NCBI GenBank assembly: GCA_902781745.1
Contig: CACZKM010000007.1
Span: 1 to 64,000 of the forward strand
Origin: Oscillospiraceae bacterium
GTDB taxonomy: Bacteria; Bacillota; Clostridia; Oscillospirales; Oscillospiraceae
DNA length: 64,000 bases
Direction of reading: 5' to 3'
The notes beneath the pieces are model-generated. The model was given only the letters and a program-made list of their open reading frames with translations, searched no databases and was not told the origin of the DNA. The position numbers and the translations under genes were made by a program. This document shows positions 1-8,922 of this stretch, piece after piece. Each line of letters begins with the position of its first letter. Positions within the stretch are counted from its first letter, which is position 1.

Positions 1-14
1 GAACGGCTTTCTTC

Positions 15-53
15 GCCGCACATCCGTGCGGCGGCCATGGGCATAGCCCATGG
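15..53. repeat. two short perfect hairpins upstream of lon
   Basis: Two perfect inverted repeats lie side by side: 7-bp arms at 15-21 and 26-32, and 8-bp arms at 35-42 and 46-53 with a 3-nt loop. They resemble the chains of small hairpins around 13,740-13,840. No T-run follows, so a terminator role is not supported; they are probably part of an intergenic hairpin element or the end of an upstream transcript. Confidence 0.45.
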
Positions 54-90
54 GAATAAAAACATATGAAATGTTTTTATCAAGAAATAG

Positions 91-96
91 TATAAA
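91..96 (+). promoter_or_regulatory. possible lon -10 box
   Basis: A TATAAA hexamer sits about 36 nt upstream of the chosen lon start. No convincing -35 is present 17 nt upstream, so this is a weak call. Confidence 0.3.
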
Positions 97-131
97 ATCC
101 AGATATGATCTTGCGAACGGAGGGAATCCCT

Positions 132-2309
132 ATGATCGTCGTACCTGTTTACAATATGCTCCTCACCCCCGACGCCACCCTGTTCTTCCAGACCGACCAG
201 CTCCGGGAGAGCGCCGGCGGAAAGGGCGTGGCGGTGAATGAGAAGATCATCTTCATCGTGGCCAGGGAGAACCAGGCCCTGTCCGAGATGTCCGCCGAGA
301 GCTTCTATCCCATCGGCCTGGCCGGGGCGGTGACCGAGCTGACCCGCCAGGGCTACGCCGTCATCCGCACCCAGTACCGGGTGAACATCGAGAACGTGGA
401 GATCAACCCCGACCACACCATCAGCCTCTCCCTCTCCCGCCGGGCGGAGATCGAGGACCTGGACCAGGCGGTGGCGGCGGAGAAGCTCAAGAACCTCCTC
501 CAGGAGATGCGCCACTTCTCCGCCGGGTTCCAGTGGGCGGACAGCGCGTCCTACTACATCGACCGGATCGACTCCCTCGGCGGGGCGGCCTGCCTCCTGT
601 CCCCCTGGCTGAAGCTCACCAACGCCAAGCGGTACGAGCTTTTAGCCGAGGACAGCCGGAAGGCCCGGGCGGAGGCCATCGAGACCATCCTCTACGACTT
701 CCTGGAGGTGGGGCGGATCACCAACGAGGCGGTGTCCTCCCAGCAGAAGGAGCACCAGCAGATGATCCGGGAGGCCGCCATCAAGCGGCAGATGGAGCAC
801 CTCCAGAAGGAGCTGGACGAGATGCACCCGGAAAACGTCACCGACGCCCAGCGCTTCGCCCAGAAGATCGCCGAGTCCGGCATGAACGACGCCGCCCGGC
901 GGGAGGCGGAGAAGGTCCTCAACCGCTTCAAGCAGGAGGGGAAGGAGAGCGTGGAGTCGGGCATCCTCTACGACTGGCTGGACTTCGTCACCTCCCTGTC
1001 CTGGCAGAAGGAGGAGGCCACGGTCATCGACCTGGACCGGGCCCGGCGGATTTTGGACGAGGACCACTACGGCCTGGACAAGGTGAAGGACCGGGTGATC
1101 CAGCAGATCGCCGTCATGAATCTGAAGCGGCAGCAGTCCGGGTCCATCCTCCTCTTCGTGGGGGCCCCGGGCACCGGCAAGACCTCCATCGGCAAGAGCA
1201 TCGCCCGGGCCCTGGGGCGGCAGTACGTCCGGGTGAGCCTGGGGGGCGTCCACGACGAGGCGGACATCCGGGGCCACCGGCGGACCTACATCGGGGCCAT
1301 GGCCGGCCGGATCATGGACGGCATCCAGAAGAGCGGCGTGTCCAACCCCGTGGTGGTGCTGGACGAGGTGGATAAGCTGGCCGACTCCTTCCACGGCAGC
1401 CCCGCCAGCGCCCTGCTGGAGGTCCTGGACCCGGAGCAGAACACCTTCCGGGGCTACACCCCCCTGGAGAAGCTGGCCATCGCCCGGGAGCACCTGGTCC
1501 CCAAGTCCATGGAGGCCATGGGCATCCCGGCGGACCGGCTGTCCGTGGGGGAGGAGGCCCTGGAGACCCTGATCTCAGACTACACCATGGAGGCGGGGGT
1601 CCGGGGCCTGCGGAAGCACATCGACGCCCTCTGCCGGGCCCTGGCGGTCCGGGTGGCCTCGGAGCCGGAGGGGACCATCGCGGTGACCCCCGATCTGGTC
1701 CGGGACACCATGGAGACCCGGCCCGTCCAGCATGAGAAGGTCCTGCCGGAGCCCCGCGCCGGGGTGGTCACCGGCCTGGCCTGGACCCCTGTGGGGGGCG
1801 AGATCCTCCACATCGAGACCCTTCTCACCGAGGGGAAGGGGGAGGTGGTGATCACCGGCCAGCTTGGGGACGTGATGAAGGAGTCCGCCCGGATCGCCCT
1901 GAGCCTGGTGAAGAGCCTCTTCCCCCAGGCGGCGGAGCTGCTGCGGAAGAACGACCTGCACATCCACGTCCCCGCCGGGGCGGTGCCCAAGGACGGGCCC
2001 TCCGCCGGGGTGACCCTCACCACCGCCCTGGCCAGCCTGGTCACCGGCCGCATCGTGGACCCCCACATCGCCATGACCGGCGAGGTGGCCCTCCGGGGGG
2101 CGGTAACCCCCATCGGCGGCCTGCCGGAGAAGCTCATGGCCGCCCAGCGGGCGGGGGTGACCAAGGTGTTCATCCCCAGCGCCAACCTCTTCGATCTCCG
2201 GGACGTCGCCCCGGAGGTGAAGGAGAAGATGGAGATCGTGGCCGTGTCCTCGGTGACCGAGCTCCTCACCGGCGTGGGTATCCTGGCCCCGGCGGCGCTG
2301 ACGGCGTGA
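132..2309 (+). CDS. lon: Lon-like ATP-dependent protease with an internal AAA+ deletion
   Basis: A cytoplasmic AAA+ serine protease of the Lon (S16) family, 725 aa against a usual 770-810. Domains in order: LonB-type N domain (about 1-200), coiled linker (200-300), AAA+ module with Walker A GAPGTGKT at 344-351 and Walker B VVVLDEVDKL near 407-416, then the peptidase domain with Ser624 in PKDGPSAG and Lys667. The start at 132 is preferred over an upstream ATG because GGAGGG ends 7 nt before it. After LDPEQNTFR (to residue 440) the protein jumps directly to GYTPLEKL. Roughly 40 residues that in Lon carry sensor 1 and the arginine finger are absent, in frame. ATPase function is therefore doubtful, although the catalytic dyad is intact. 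A bidirectional terminator follows. Confidence 0.93.
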   Translation: MIVVPVYNMLLTPDATLFFQTDQLRESAGGKGVAVNEKIIFIVARENQALSEMSAESFYPIGLAGAVTELTRQGYAVIRTQYRVNIENVEINPDHTISLSLSRRAEIEDLDQAVAAEKLKNLLQEMRHFSAGFQWADSASYYIDRIDSLGGAACLLSPWLKLTNAKRYELLAEDSRKARAEAIETILYDFLEVGRITNEAVSSQQKEHQQMIREAAIKRQMEHLQKELDEMHPENVTDAQRFAQKIAESGMNDAARREAEKVLNRFKQEGKESVESGILYDWLDFVTSLSWQKEEATVIDLDRARRILDEDHYGLDKVKDRVIQQIAVMNLKRQQSGSILLFVGAPGTGKTSIGKSIARALGRQYVRVSLGGVHDEADIRGHRRTYIGAMAGRIMDGIQKSGVSNPVVVLDEVDKLADSFHGSPASALLEVLDPEQNTFRGYTPLEKLAIAREHLVPKSMEAMGIPADRLSVGEEALETLISDYTMEAGVRGLRKHIDALCRALAVRVASEPEGTIAVTPDLVRDTMETRPVQHEKVLPEPRAGVVTGLAWTPVGGEILHIETLLTEGKGEVVITGQLGDVMKESARIALSLVKSLFPQAAELLRKNDLHIHVPAGAVPKDGPSAGVTLTTALASLVTGRIVDPHIAMTGEVALRGAVTPIGGLPEKLMAAQRAGVTKVFIPSANLFDLRDVAPEVKEKMEIVAVSSVTELLTGVGILAPAALTA

Positions 2310-2330
2310 AGGGGATGAAAAAGAAGATGA

Positions 2331-2374
2331 AAAAAAGAGACAGACCCCGGAGAAAAGGGGCCTGTCTCTTTTTT
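2331..2374. terminator. bidirectional terminator between lon and tRNA-Leu
   Basis: A long stem (AAGAGACAG ... CTGTCTCTT) with A-run and T-run flanks can stop lon on the plus strand and the tRNA on the minus strand. Confidence 0.85.
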
Positions 2375-2458
2375 GGTACGGGTAATGGGATTTGAACCCA
2401 CACGCCTCACGGCACAGGAACCTAAATCCTGCACGTCTGCCAGTTCCGTCATACCCGC
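2374..2458 (-). tRNA. tRNA-Leu (anticodon UAG)
   Basis: An 85-nt class II tRNA. The acceptor stem GCGGGTA pairs with TACCCGT (a G-U pair at 1-72), followed by A and an encoded CCA. The anticodon stem CAGGA/TCCTG holds the loop TTTAGGT, giving anticodon TAG, which reads CUN leucine codons. The T-loop TTCAAAT and a long variable arm are present. A strong promoter lies upstream at 2501-2529. Confidence 0.95.
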
Positions 2459-2500
2459 GTGGCGGCGTGTTCTCTGAGAAAACGTCACCTGTATCTACAT

Positions 2501-2529
2501 AGTATATCAGGAATTGGCGTGGAAGTCAA
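2501..2529 (-). promoter_or_regulatory. sigma-A promoter of tRNA-Leu
   Basis: On the minus strand TTGACT (2524-2529), a 17-nt spacer, then TATACT (2501-2506), about 42 nt upstream of the tRNA. Confidence 0.8.
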
Positions 2530-2606
2530 TTCTTTCCATCCCCGAAAGGCCGTCCCCGGCGAAAAGGGGGCGGTTCCCCGGACATTTGACACGATGTATG
2601 CCCAGA

Positions 2607-3488
2607 TCACTCCCATTCGATCTCGCCCCGGTCCAGCACGGTCTTTCCGGTGGCGTCGTTGCGGAGACGGAAGGCGGCCTTGCCCGGCTCCAGCGCCCAG
2701 AGCTCCAGGGCCAGGGGGGTGTCGGGGTAAAGGACGGTCTTCATGGCGGCGTACATCCGGCGCAGACGCTCCGGCTGCCCCGGGAAGAGGGCCTTCACCG
2801 CCAGGCGGCAGACGAAGCCGAAGGCGCACAGGTCGTGGACGAAGGGGCCCTCCAGGCCCCGGGCCTGGGCCACCGCCCGGTCCACGTGGACCAGGTTGGT
2901 GTCTCCGGTCAGGCGGTAGAGCAGGTGCTGGGCGGGGCCCACCCGGTCGGTGAGGGTGCAGTCGGGGAGCCCGTCGGGGATGGGGCTTTTGGCCTTCACC
3001 AGGGGGGTGCCGCCGTAGCCCCCCAGGGTGGGGAAGAGGGTGGTGCAGCGGTTGGTGCACAGCAGGACCCCCGCCTCGTCAAAGACCTCCTGCTGAGAGC
3101 GCACCGCCATGCCCCGGCCCTCTCCCCGGTCGAAGAGGTCGGTGAGCACGTCCCGGTAGACGAAGGACCCGGCGGTGGGGATGGGCCGGTGGTACAGGAA
3201 CTCATAGTCCAGATTCACATAGGAGGCCGCGGGCTTCAGGACCTCCTCCACCAGCACCGGCACCGAGGTGGGCCGGGGAAGCCGGGGGGTGACGTTCACC
3301 GTGCCCCAGTAGGGGGTGACGCCGAAGGTGGGGAGGACCTGCATCCCCTTCTCATAGGTATACTGGGGCTCGTCGGGGCCCGCCCCCACCGCCAGGGCGT
3401 AGAGGGCGCAGTCCCGCCAGTTGTAGGTCATGGTCCGCCAGCCGGTGGCCAGACCGGCGAGCTGTTCTTCCCGTCTGCTCAGTTCCAT
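2607..3488 (-). CDS. MaoC-like double hotdog (R)-specific enoyl-CoA hydratase
   Basis: A 293-aa cytoplasmic protein with two tandem hotdog domains. The second carries the hydratase-2 signature LTGDTNLVHVD (near 195-205), whose Asp and His are the family's catalytic pair. Such proteins hydrate trans-2-enoyl-CoA thioesters; the real substrate (fatty acyl, branched or steroid CoA) cannot be read from the sequence. The ATG start has AAGGAG about 8 nt upstream. It lies 18 nt downstream of the patatin gene on the same strand, so the two probably form a lipid-related pair. Confidence 0.85.
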   Translation of the reverse strand: MELSRREEQLAGLATGWRTMTYNWRDCALYALAVGAGPDEPQYTYEKGMQVLPTFGVTPYWGTVNVTPRLPRPTSVPVLVEEVLKPAASYVNLDYEFLYHRPIPTAGSFVYRDVLTDLFDRGEGRGMAVRSQQEVFDEAGVLLCTNRCTTLFPTLGGYGGTPLVKAKSPIPDGLPDCTLTDRVGPAQHLLYRLTGDTNLVHVDRAVAQARGLEGPFVHDLCAFGFVCRLAVKALFPGQPERLRRMYAAMKTVLYPDTPLALELWALEPGKAAFRLRNDATGKTVLDRGEIEWE

Positions 3489-3506
3489 GTGTAGTCTCCT
3501 TTTCAG

Positions 3507-4358
3507 TCAGTCTTTCAAAAAGTCCCGCAGGGCGGCCAGGCGCTTGGTTCCCACCTGGCGGCCCGCGTCGTAGGCGGCCTGGATCTTCTCCGGGTCGTGC
3601 TCCACCTTGCCGATGGCCAGGGCCTCCTCGGGCCGGAGGACGAAGACGGTCCCCTCCCGCTCTTTGGCCCGGAGGAAGGCCACGGTCTCGTTGTAGACGT
3701 CCTGGCGTTTGGCCATGGTGTCCACCAGGGCGGGGTAGCGCTTGAGGGCCAGGCGCATCAGGGGGAGGAGGCTGTTTTTCTTCTTCACATAGCCCAGGGG
3801 CTGGGTGAGCACCACCACGCATCGCTCATACCCCAGCGCCAGGGCCTTGCGGATGGGGATGGAGTCGGACACGCCGCCGTCTAACAGGTGGTAGCCGTCC
3901 ACCTCCACCACCCGGGAGGCCAGGGGCATGGAGGCCGAGGCCCGCATCCAGATGAGGTCGTGGGCGTCCCCCTTGGGGCAGAGACGGTACACCGGCCGGC
4001 CGGTGACCGCGTCGGTGCACACCACGTAGAAGTCCGTGGGGTCGGCGGCGAAGGTCTCGTGGTCGAAGGGGTCCAGCTCGTCGGGGATGGCCCGGTAGCA
4101 GAAGTCCGCCCCGTAGAGGTCCCCGGTCTTCGCCCAGGACCGGAGGGAGCAGAACCGGGGGTCCTTGCAGAATCGGAGGTTGTACCGCAGGACCCGGCCG
4201 GGCTGGTGGGATTTGTAGTTGCAGCCGGAAAAGACGGCTCCGGCGGAGACGCCCAGGATGGCGTCGAAGGTCATCCCCGCCTCGTTCATTACATCGGTGA
4301 CGCCGCAGGAGAACAGGCCGCGCATGGCGCCGCCCTCCAGGACAAGGGCTGTTTTCAT
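3507..4358 (-). CDS. patatin-like phospholipase (YjjU type)
   Basis: A 283-aa serine lipid hydrolase of the patatin family. Near the N terminus are the glycine-rich oxyanion motif (EGGAMRG) and the nucleophile elbow GVSAG; the catalytic Asp is in DGGVSDS. No signal peptide is seen, so it should act in the cytosol or at the inner membrane face. The ATG at 4358 is preferred to a GTG 9 nt upstream because AGGAAG directly abuts that GTG. It is followed by the MaoC gene. The substrate, phospholipid or other acyl ester, is unknown. Confidence 0.87.
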   Translation of the reverse strand: MKTALVLEGGAMRGLFSCGVTDVMNEAGMTFDAILGVSAGAVFSGCNYKSHQPGRVLRYNLRFCKDPRFCSLRSWAKTGDLYGADFCYRAIPDELDPFDHETFAADPTDFYVVCTDAVTGRPVYRLCPKGDAHDLIWMRASASMPLASRVVEVDGYHLLDGGVSDSIPIRKALALGYERCVVVLTQPLGYVKKKNSLLPLMRLALKRYPALVDTMAKRQDVYNETVAFLRAKEREGTVFVLRPEEALAIGKVEHDPEKIQAAYDAGRQVGTKRLAALRDFLKD

Positions 4359-4393
4359 GGATATCACTTCCTATGGGAATCAGAGGGACGGGG

Positions 4394-5179
4394 TCAGAGC
4401 CCGTCGTCCTGTTCGGTTTCAAAGAGTTGGCGGCTGACCTCCGCCTTCTCCGGGATGCTGTTCTCGAAGGTCACCTTCCCCGGCCGGGTCCGGTCCGAGA
4501 GGAGGTTCCGGGCGGCAAGCTGCCGCCTGAGCTGCCGGGCGGTGCCGGCGCTGCCGTCGATGATTTCCACCGGCCGGCCGAAGTTCTTCCGGATGGCCTT
4601 CTCCACGAAGGGGTAGTGGGTGCAGCCCAGGACGATGTACTCCACGTTGCAGTGGCGGAAGGGGAGGAAGAGCTCCTGGAGGTAGGCGTCGATCACCGGG
4701 CCCTCCCGGTGTCCCTCCTCCACCAGCTCCGCCAGCCCCCGGCAGGGCAGGGAGATGACCCCCGCCTCATGGCAGAAGGCCGCCGCCAGCTTCTGGTACT
4801 TCTCCTCGTGGATGGTGAGGGGGGTGGCCATGACGATGACCTGGGAGCTGTCGTCGGCCTGGGCGGCGGGCTTCACCGCCGGCTCGATGCCGATGACGGG
4901 GACCTGGGGATACTTCTCCCGGAGAAGGGAGATGGCGGCGCTGGTGGCGGTGTTGCAGGCCACCACGATGGCCTTGGCCCCCCGGTCCAGCAGCTCCTTC
5001 GCCCGCCGGAGGGTGAGGGCCCGGACCTCCTCCAGGGTCTTTTCCCCGTAGGGGGCGTTGGCGGAGTCCCCGAAGAAGAGAAAGTCCTCGTGGGGGAGAA
5101 GCCGGGCGCAGGCCCGGAGGACGCTCACGCCCCCCAGACCCGAATCGAAGACCCCGATGGGGCTGTCCTTGTTGGTCAT
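4394..5179 (-). CDS. murI: glutamate racemase
   Basis: A 261-aa cofactor-independent racemase that supplies D-glutamate for peptidoglycan. The two catalytic cysteines lie in VACNTATS and LGCTHYP, and the N-terminal IGVFDSGLGG is the family signature. The open frame runs further upstream through a repeat element, but the true start is the ATG at 5179, preceded by a purine-rich AGAAGGGGG. The 5' side is a large palindromic repeat. It ends 35 nt before the patatin gene on the same strand. Confidence 0.95.
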   Translation of the reverse strand: MTNKDSPIGVFDSGLGGVSVLRACARLLPHEDFLFFGDSANAPYGEKTLEEVRALTLRRAKELLDRGAKAIVVACNTATSAAISLLREKYPQVPVIGIEPAVKPAAQADDSSQVIVMATPLTIHEEKYQKLAAAFCHEAGVISLPCRGLAELVEEGHREGPVIDAYLQELFLPFRHCNVEYIVLGCTHYPFVEKAIRKNFGRPVEIIDGSAGTARQLRRQLAARNLLSDRTRPGKVTFENSIPEKAEVSRQLFETEQDDGL

Positions 5180-5212
5180 GCCGCGACCCCCTTCTCTCTC
5201 TGTGCGCTGTGT

Positions 5213-5383
5213 AAAGGCATCCCCGCACAATTCCATGCGCACGGTCTGCTTGCCGATGCTTCCGGCAGCTATCACAAAAACCCTCGCCAATGCACAAAGG
5301 GATTGGCTGCGGTTTTTGTGATAGCTGCCGAAAAATCGGCTGGCGCATCCCGCACACGGCAATTGTGCGGGAATGCCCTAAAT
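5213..5383. repeat. large palindromic intergenic element
   Basis: Imperfect inner arms of 29 bp at 5263-5291 and 5302-5330 flank a 10-nt loop and differ only at a few bases. Outer arms (GGCATCCCCGCACAATT and its complement near 5365-5380) extend the palindrome to about 170 bp. The right-hand part recurs at 13,668-13,724 with few mismatches. It encodes nothing recognisable and looks like a MITE or REP-type element. Confidence 0.8.
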
Positions 5384-5433
5384 CGTGCCAGTTGTATGCC
5401 GCCGATTTGTCACCGGAATCCCTTCATTGGCCC

Positions 5434-5462
5434 TTGACACTGGCACGGTTATTCTTTATTAT
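5434..5462 (+). promoter_or_regulatory. sigma-A promoter of the O-acylation operon
   Basis: TTGACA (5434-5439), exactly 17 nt, then TATTAT (5457-5462). This predicts a leader of about 200 nt before the GTG at 5671. The leader contains a GC hairpin (GGTCCG ... CGGACC, near 5529-5545). The -35 lies inside a 9-bp inverted repeat, CGTGCCAGT/ACTGGCACG. Confidence 0.75.
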
Positions 5463-5670
5463 TGGATACAGAAACCAACCGATTGTTGTCGAAACCCTGC
5501 CCGCCCGGCAGGGGCTTGTCATGCTTTTGGGTCCGCGGGGCGGACCGGGCGGTGACGGAGGGTTCTGCAGCAAGCTTGATTATAGCATCTTTTCCCGGAA
5601 TACGCTATAGACTTTTGGGAAAAGAAATGAACCCGGGCCCAGGGCCCGGAAACAGAGAGGAGGCAGCCCG

Positions 5671-7287
5671 GTGAAACAATCGGAACGCGATCCCGCCCGG
5701 CGGGAGAAGTCCGGTGCGGCGGCCCGGACCGTCAAGAGGACCAAGGTCCCGGCCCGACCCGCCGCCAAGGCCGCCAAGCAGACCAAACAAACCGGCAGGG
5801 GAGAACCTCCCCGGAAATTCCGCCTGATGGACGCGGCGAAGTGGACCGCGCTGTGCTTCCTGGCGGCCCTGCTGATCTTTTCCGCGGCCTCCATGGCCCG
5901 GGCCCACGCGGAAAAGAACGCGAAGTGGGAGAACCCCTACGTGGACGTGATCCAGAGCATGTGGAGCTACCAGTATATCACCGAGCTCAACAAGCTGGGG
6001 GTCTATCCCGACGACACCAACTTCGAGCCCGCCGCCTCCGAGAGCCGGGGCGGCCTGGCCCAGGCCCTCTACAAGATGGACCAGAACGTCTTCGCCCCCC
6101 AGCGGGAGGCCCAGGACAAGAAGGCCGCCAAGAAGGCCAAAAAGACCAAGGCCGAGGACCTGTCCCCCCTGCCCTTCTCCGACTTGGACGCCGAGGGGGA
6201 GATCACCGACGCGGTGCGCTGGGTCTATGACAACGGCCTCATGAAGGGCACCTCGGACACCACCTTCGACCCCGGCTCCCCCCTGACCCGGGAGCAGGTC
6301 TGCGCCATCGTGGCCCGGTTCGGCGCCCTGGAGGAGGTCCCCCTGATGCAGGTGGTGGAGCCCGACCAGTTTGACGATTCCCTGGACATCCAGGACTACG
6401 CCCGCTCCGGGGTCACCGCCTGCCAGATGGCCGCGGTGGTCAAGGGCAACGACGAGAACTGCTTCCTCCCCACAGATCCCATGTCCCGCCAGGAGGTGGC
6501 CGCCGTCCTCTACCGGATCATGACCGCCGCCCAGGCCCCCCTGATCGAGGGAGTCCCCCTGGTGGACCTGTCTCCCGGGGCCTACGATGCCCTCTATGAG
6601 AAGTACACCCGGCCCGGCGCCTACACCCAGGCCCTGGTCCCCGCCGGGGAAGAGGTCACCATGGACTACTGGGACCACACCGTCTTCATCGGCGACTCGG
6701 TCTCCGTGATGCTGGAGAGCTACTGCAATTCCTCCCAGGCCCTGGGGGGAGCCAAGTTCCTCTGCGCCGGGTCCATGAGCGCCACCAATATGCTCACCTC
6801 CACCATCCTGCCCGAGTGGCCCAAGGGCTCCGGCCAGCACCCCGCCATCCAGGACAGCGTCAAGGCCACCGGGGCCGACGTGGTCTATATCATGCTGGGC
6901 ATGAACAACATCTCTATGGGAGACCGGGCGGTGGAGGATATGCTCACCATCGCCACCAACATCCAGGAGGCCAACCCCGACGTGACCCTGATCTTCCAGT
7001 CCGTCACCCCCATGACCGAGACCAGCCCCCGGAAGAGCAAGAACCTGAACAACGACACCATCAACGCCTACAACGAGAAGATCAAGGCCATGGCCCAGGA
7101 GCATGAATGGTACTTCGTCAACGTGGCCGAGGCCGTCCGGGACGAGAACGGCTTCCTCCGGCCCGAGTTCTGCTCCGACCCCAAGGCCATGGGCATGCAC
7201 TTCACCTACGACGGCACCAAGGCCTGGGTGTCCTACCTGAAGACCCACGTGCCCTACGAGCTGCTTGAGCGGCTCCGTCTGGTATGA
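5671..7287 (+). CDS. SLH-domain SGNH-fold hydrolase/acyltransferase, membrane anchored
   Basis: A 538-aa envelope protein. A basic, Lys/Arg-rich N terminus is followed by one membrane segment (about 55-75). Next come SLH repeats (about 85-295, split by a Lys/Ala-rich insert) and a C-terminal SGNH domain with FIGDSVSV (Ser343), the block III motif MLGMNN and a C-terminal MHFTYDG segment. SGNH domains beside MBOAT proteins usually handle O-acetyl or other acyl groups on extracellular polymers. The start is GTG with AGGAGG 7 nt upstream. It is first in a five-gene operon and overlaps the next gene by 4 nt (ATGA). SLH repeats would hold the enzyme on the cell-wall polymer; the acylated substrate is not known. 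Confidence 0.82.
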   Translation: MKQSERDPARREKSGAAARTVKRTKVPARPAAKAAKQTKQTGRGEPPRKFRLMDAAKWTALCFLAALLIFSAASMARAHAEKNAKWENPYVDVIQSMWSYQYITELNKLGVYPDDTNFEPAASESRGGLAQALYKMDQNVFAPQREAQDKKAAKKAKKTKAEDLSPLPFSDLDAEGEITDAVRWVYDNGLMKGTSDTTFDPGSPLTREQVCAIVARFGALEEVPLMQVVEPDQFDDSLDIQDYARSGVTACQMAAVVKGNDENCFLPTDPMSRQEVAAVLYRIMTAAQAPLIEGVPLVDLSPGAYDALYEKYTRPGAYTQALVPAGEEVTMDYWDHTVFIGDSVSVMLESYCNSSQALGGAKFLCAGSMSATNMLTSTILPEWPKGSGQHPAIQDSVKATGADVVYIMLGMNNISMGDRAVEDMLTIATNIQEANPDVTLIFQSVTPMTETSPRKSKNLNNDTINAYNEKIKAMAQEHEWYFVNVAEAVRDENGFLRPEFCSDPKAMGMHFTYDGTKAWVSYLKTHVPYELLERLRLV

Positions 7288-8135
7288 GCCCGGCGCTCCG
7301 GGGGGCGGCCCTGGCCCTGGCCCTGGTCCTGCTGTGCGCCTGCGCCCCTCTGGGGCCCTCCACCGGTGAGGCTGCGGCGGAAGAGCCCCCGGCTCCGTCC
7401 CAGGCGCCCCTCAGCCCCAAGGCCCAGGCCCGGGCGGACCTTCTCCGCCACAGCGAGCGGATGGTCCTGGACACCCTGGCCTTCCGCCGGGTGCCCCAGA
7501 GCGACCCGGTGGACCCCGCCTGGTTCGACGACGCGGCCTTCGTGGGGGACTCCGTCTCCGTCATGCTGGAGTACTACAACAACGCCTATCACACCCTGGG
7601 GCGCCCCGCCTTTTTCTGCGCGGAGAACCTCAGCCCCCGGAACGCCATGCACGCCGAGGCCGGCAGCCAGCGGCTGCCCGAGTGGCCCAAGGGCTCCGGG
7701 GAACACCCCACCCTCCCCGAGGGCATCGCCGCCTGCGGCGCGAAGAAAGTGTATCTCATGCTGGGAATGAATAGTATTTCCGGAGGGGTTGACAACGCGG
7801 CGGCGGATTTGGTAACATTAGTCGAGTCCATCCTCCAGGCTTCGCCGGAGGCCGTCATTTTCATCCAGCCCACCACCCCCATGATCGCCACCAGCCCCCG
7901 GGCCGACGACAGGCTCAACAACGGGACCATCCGGGCCTACGACCTGGCCCTGTCCCGGATCTGTCAGGAGCGGGGATGGTACTACGTGGACGTGGCCCGG
8001 GCCCTGATGAATGAAAACGGCGCCCTGCGGGGAGACTACAGCGGAGATCAGGCCATGGGCATCCACCTCAACTTCACCGGGGCGGCGGCCTGGGCCGAGT
8101 ATCTGCTGACCCACGTGCCGGAGGAGCTCAAATAG
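7284..8135 (+). CDS. SGNH-fold hydrolase lipoprotein
   Basis: A 283-aa putative lipoprotein. A short hydrophobic signal ends in a lipobox-like LLCAC at about 16-20. The SGNH domain has FVGDSVSV (Ser90), MLGMNS and a final GIHLNFTG block, and its C-terminal half is closely similar to the preceding protein, so the two are paralogues. It is translationally coupled to it by an ATGA overlap. It probably acts outside the membrane in the same polymer O-acylation system, either as transferase or as esterase; the sequence does not decide. Confidence 0.82.
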   Translation: MSPALRGAALALALVLLCACAPLGPSTGEAAAEEPPAPSQAPLSPKAQARADLLRHSERMVLDTLAFRRVPQSDPVDPAWFDDAAFVGDSVSVMLEYYNNAYHTLGRPAFFCAENLSPRNAMHAEAGSQRLPEWPKGSGEHPTLPEGIAACGAKKVYLMLGMNSISGGVDNAAADLVTLVESILQASPEAVIFIQPTTPMIATSPRADDRLNNGTIRAYDLALSRICQERGWYYVDVARALMNENGALRGDYSGDQAMGIHLNFTGAAAWAEYLLTHVPEELK

Positions 8136-8227
8136 AGACAGCGCCCGGGACCCGGGCGGTGCCATGCAAACCACAAAAAACCGGGCGGGCCGGCGGATCC
8201 GGCCCTGTCCAACACAAAGGAGATCGA

Positions 8228-8821
8228 ATGAAAATGAAGCGTATCTTATCCATCACCGTTGCTCTGCTCTTGCTGATGCTGGCCCTGGCCGCCTGCGGCG
8301 GCAACAGCGAGGAGCCCGCCGAGACCGAGTCCACCGAGGTCACCGAGACCACCGAGGAGCCCGCCGAGACCACCGAAGAGTCTGCCGAGCCCGCCGAAGA
8401 GGTGGAGGAGGCCGCCGAGACCGTGGCTGAGACCTCCGACCTGATGGCCCTGGCCAACCAGATGATCCAGGAGGCCGGCATCACCGACGCCATCCCCGTC
8501 TCCGCCGAGGCCCTGACCAACGTCTATGGTCTGGACCCCGCCCAGATCGTCGCCGCCGCCGGCTACAACGCCGCCTCCGGCGGGGCCTTCCCCCAGGAGA
8601 TCGTCCTGGTCCAGGCCTCCAGCGCCGACAACGCCGCCGCTGTGGCCCAGGCCTTCACCAACCGCCTCAGCGACATCGCCGCCCAGGCCGAGTCCTATGA
8701 CCCCGACAGCCTGGCCCTGGCCCAGAAGTGCTCCGTGGTCACCAACGGCGACTATGTGGGTCTCTTCTTCTCCGAGCACTACGATCAGTTCGTGGACCTC
8801 TTCCAGAACGGCCTCAACTAA
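8228..8821 (+). CDS. DUF4358-like lipoprotein
   Basis: A 197-aa predicted lipoprotein: signal with lipobox LAAC, then a low-complexity Glu/Thr/Ala-rich linker (about 27-70) and a small globular domain resembling DUF4358 (FPQEIVLVQA). The ATG at 8228 follows AAGGAG. It sits between the SGNH and MBOAT genes of the O-acylation operon, as such lipoproteins often do in clostridia. No enzymatic motif is visible. A surface accessory role is inferred from location only. Confidence 0.72.
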   Translation: MKMKRILSITVALLLLMLALAACGGNSEEPAETESTEVTETTEEPAETTEESAEPAEEVEEAAETVAETSDLMALANQMIQEAGITDAIPVSAEALTNVYGLDPAQIVAAAGYNAASGGAFPQEIVLVQASSADNAAAVAQAFTNRLSDIAAQAESYDPDSLALAQKCSVVTNGDYVGLFFSEHYDQFVDLFQNGLN

Positions 8822-8844
8822 GCAAGCAATCAAACAAAACCTCT

Positions 8845-8872
8845 GGACGGGCAGTCTTTGGGCTGCCCGTCC
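8845..8872 (+). terminator. hairpin between the lipoprotein and MBOAT genes
   Basis: A 10-bp stem GGACGGGCAG/CTGCCCGTCC with only a weak T-tract after it. It may attenuate or process the operon transcript rather than end it. Confidence 0.45.
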
Positions 8873-8922
8873 GTGATTGTTCCAAGAAAGTACGCCATCC
8901 AACCTAGGAGAACCGACACGCT

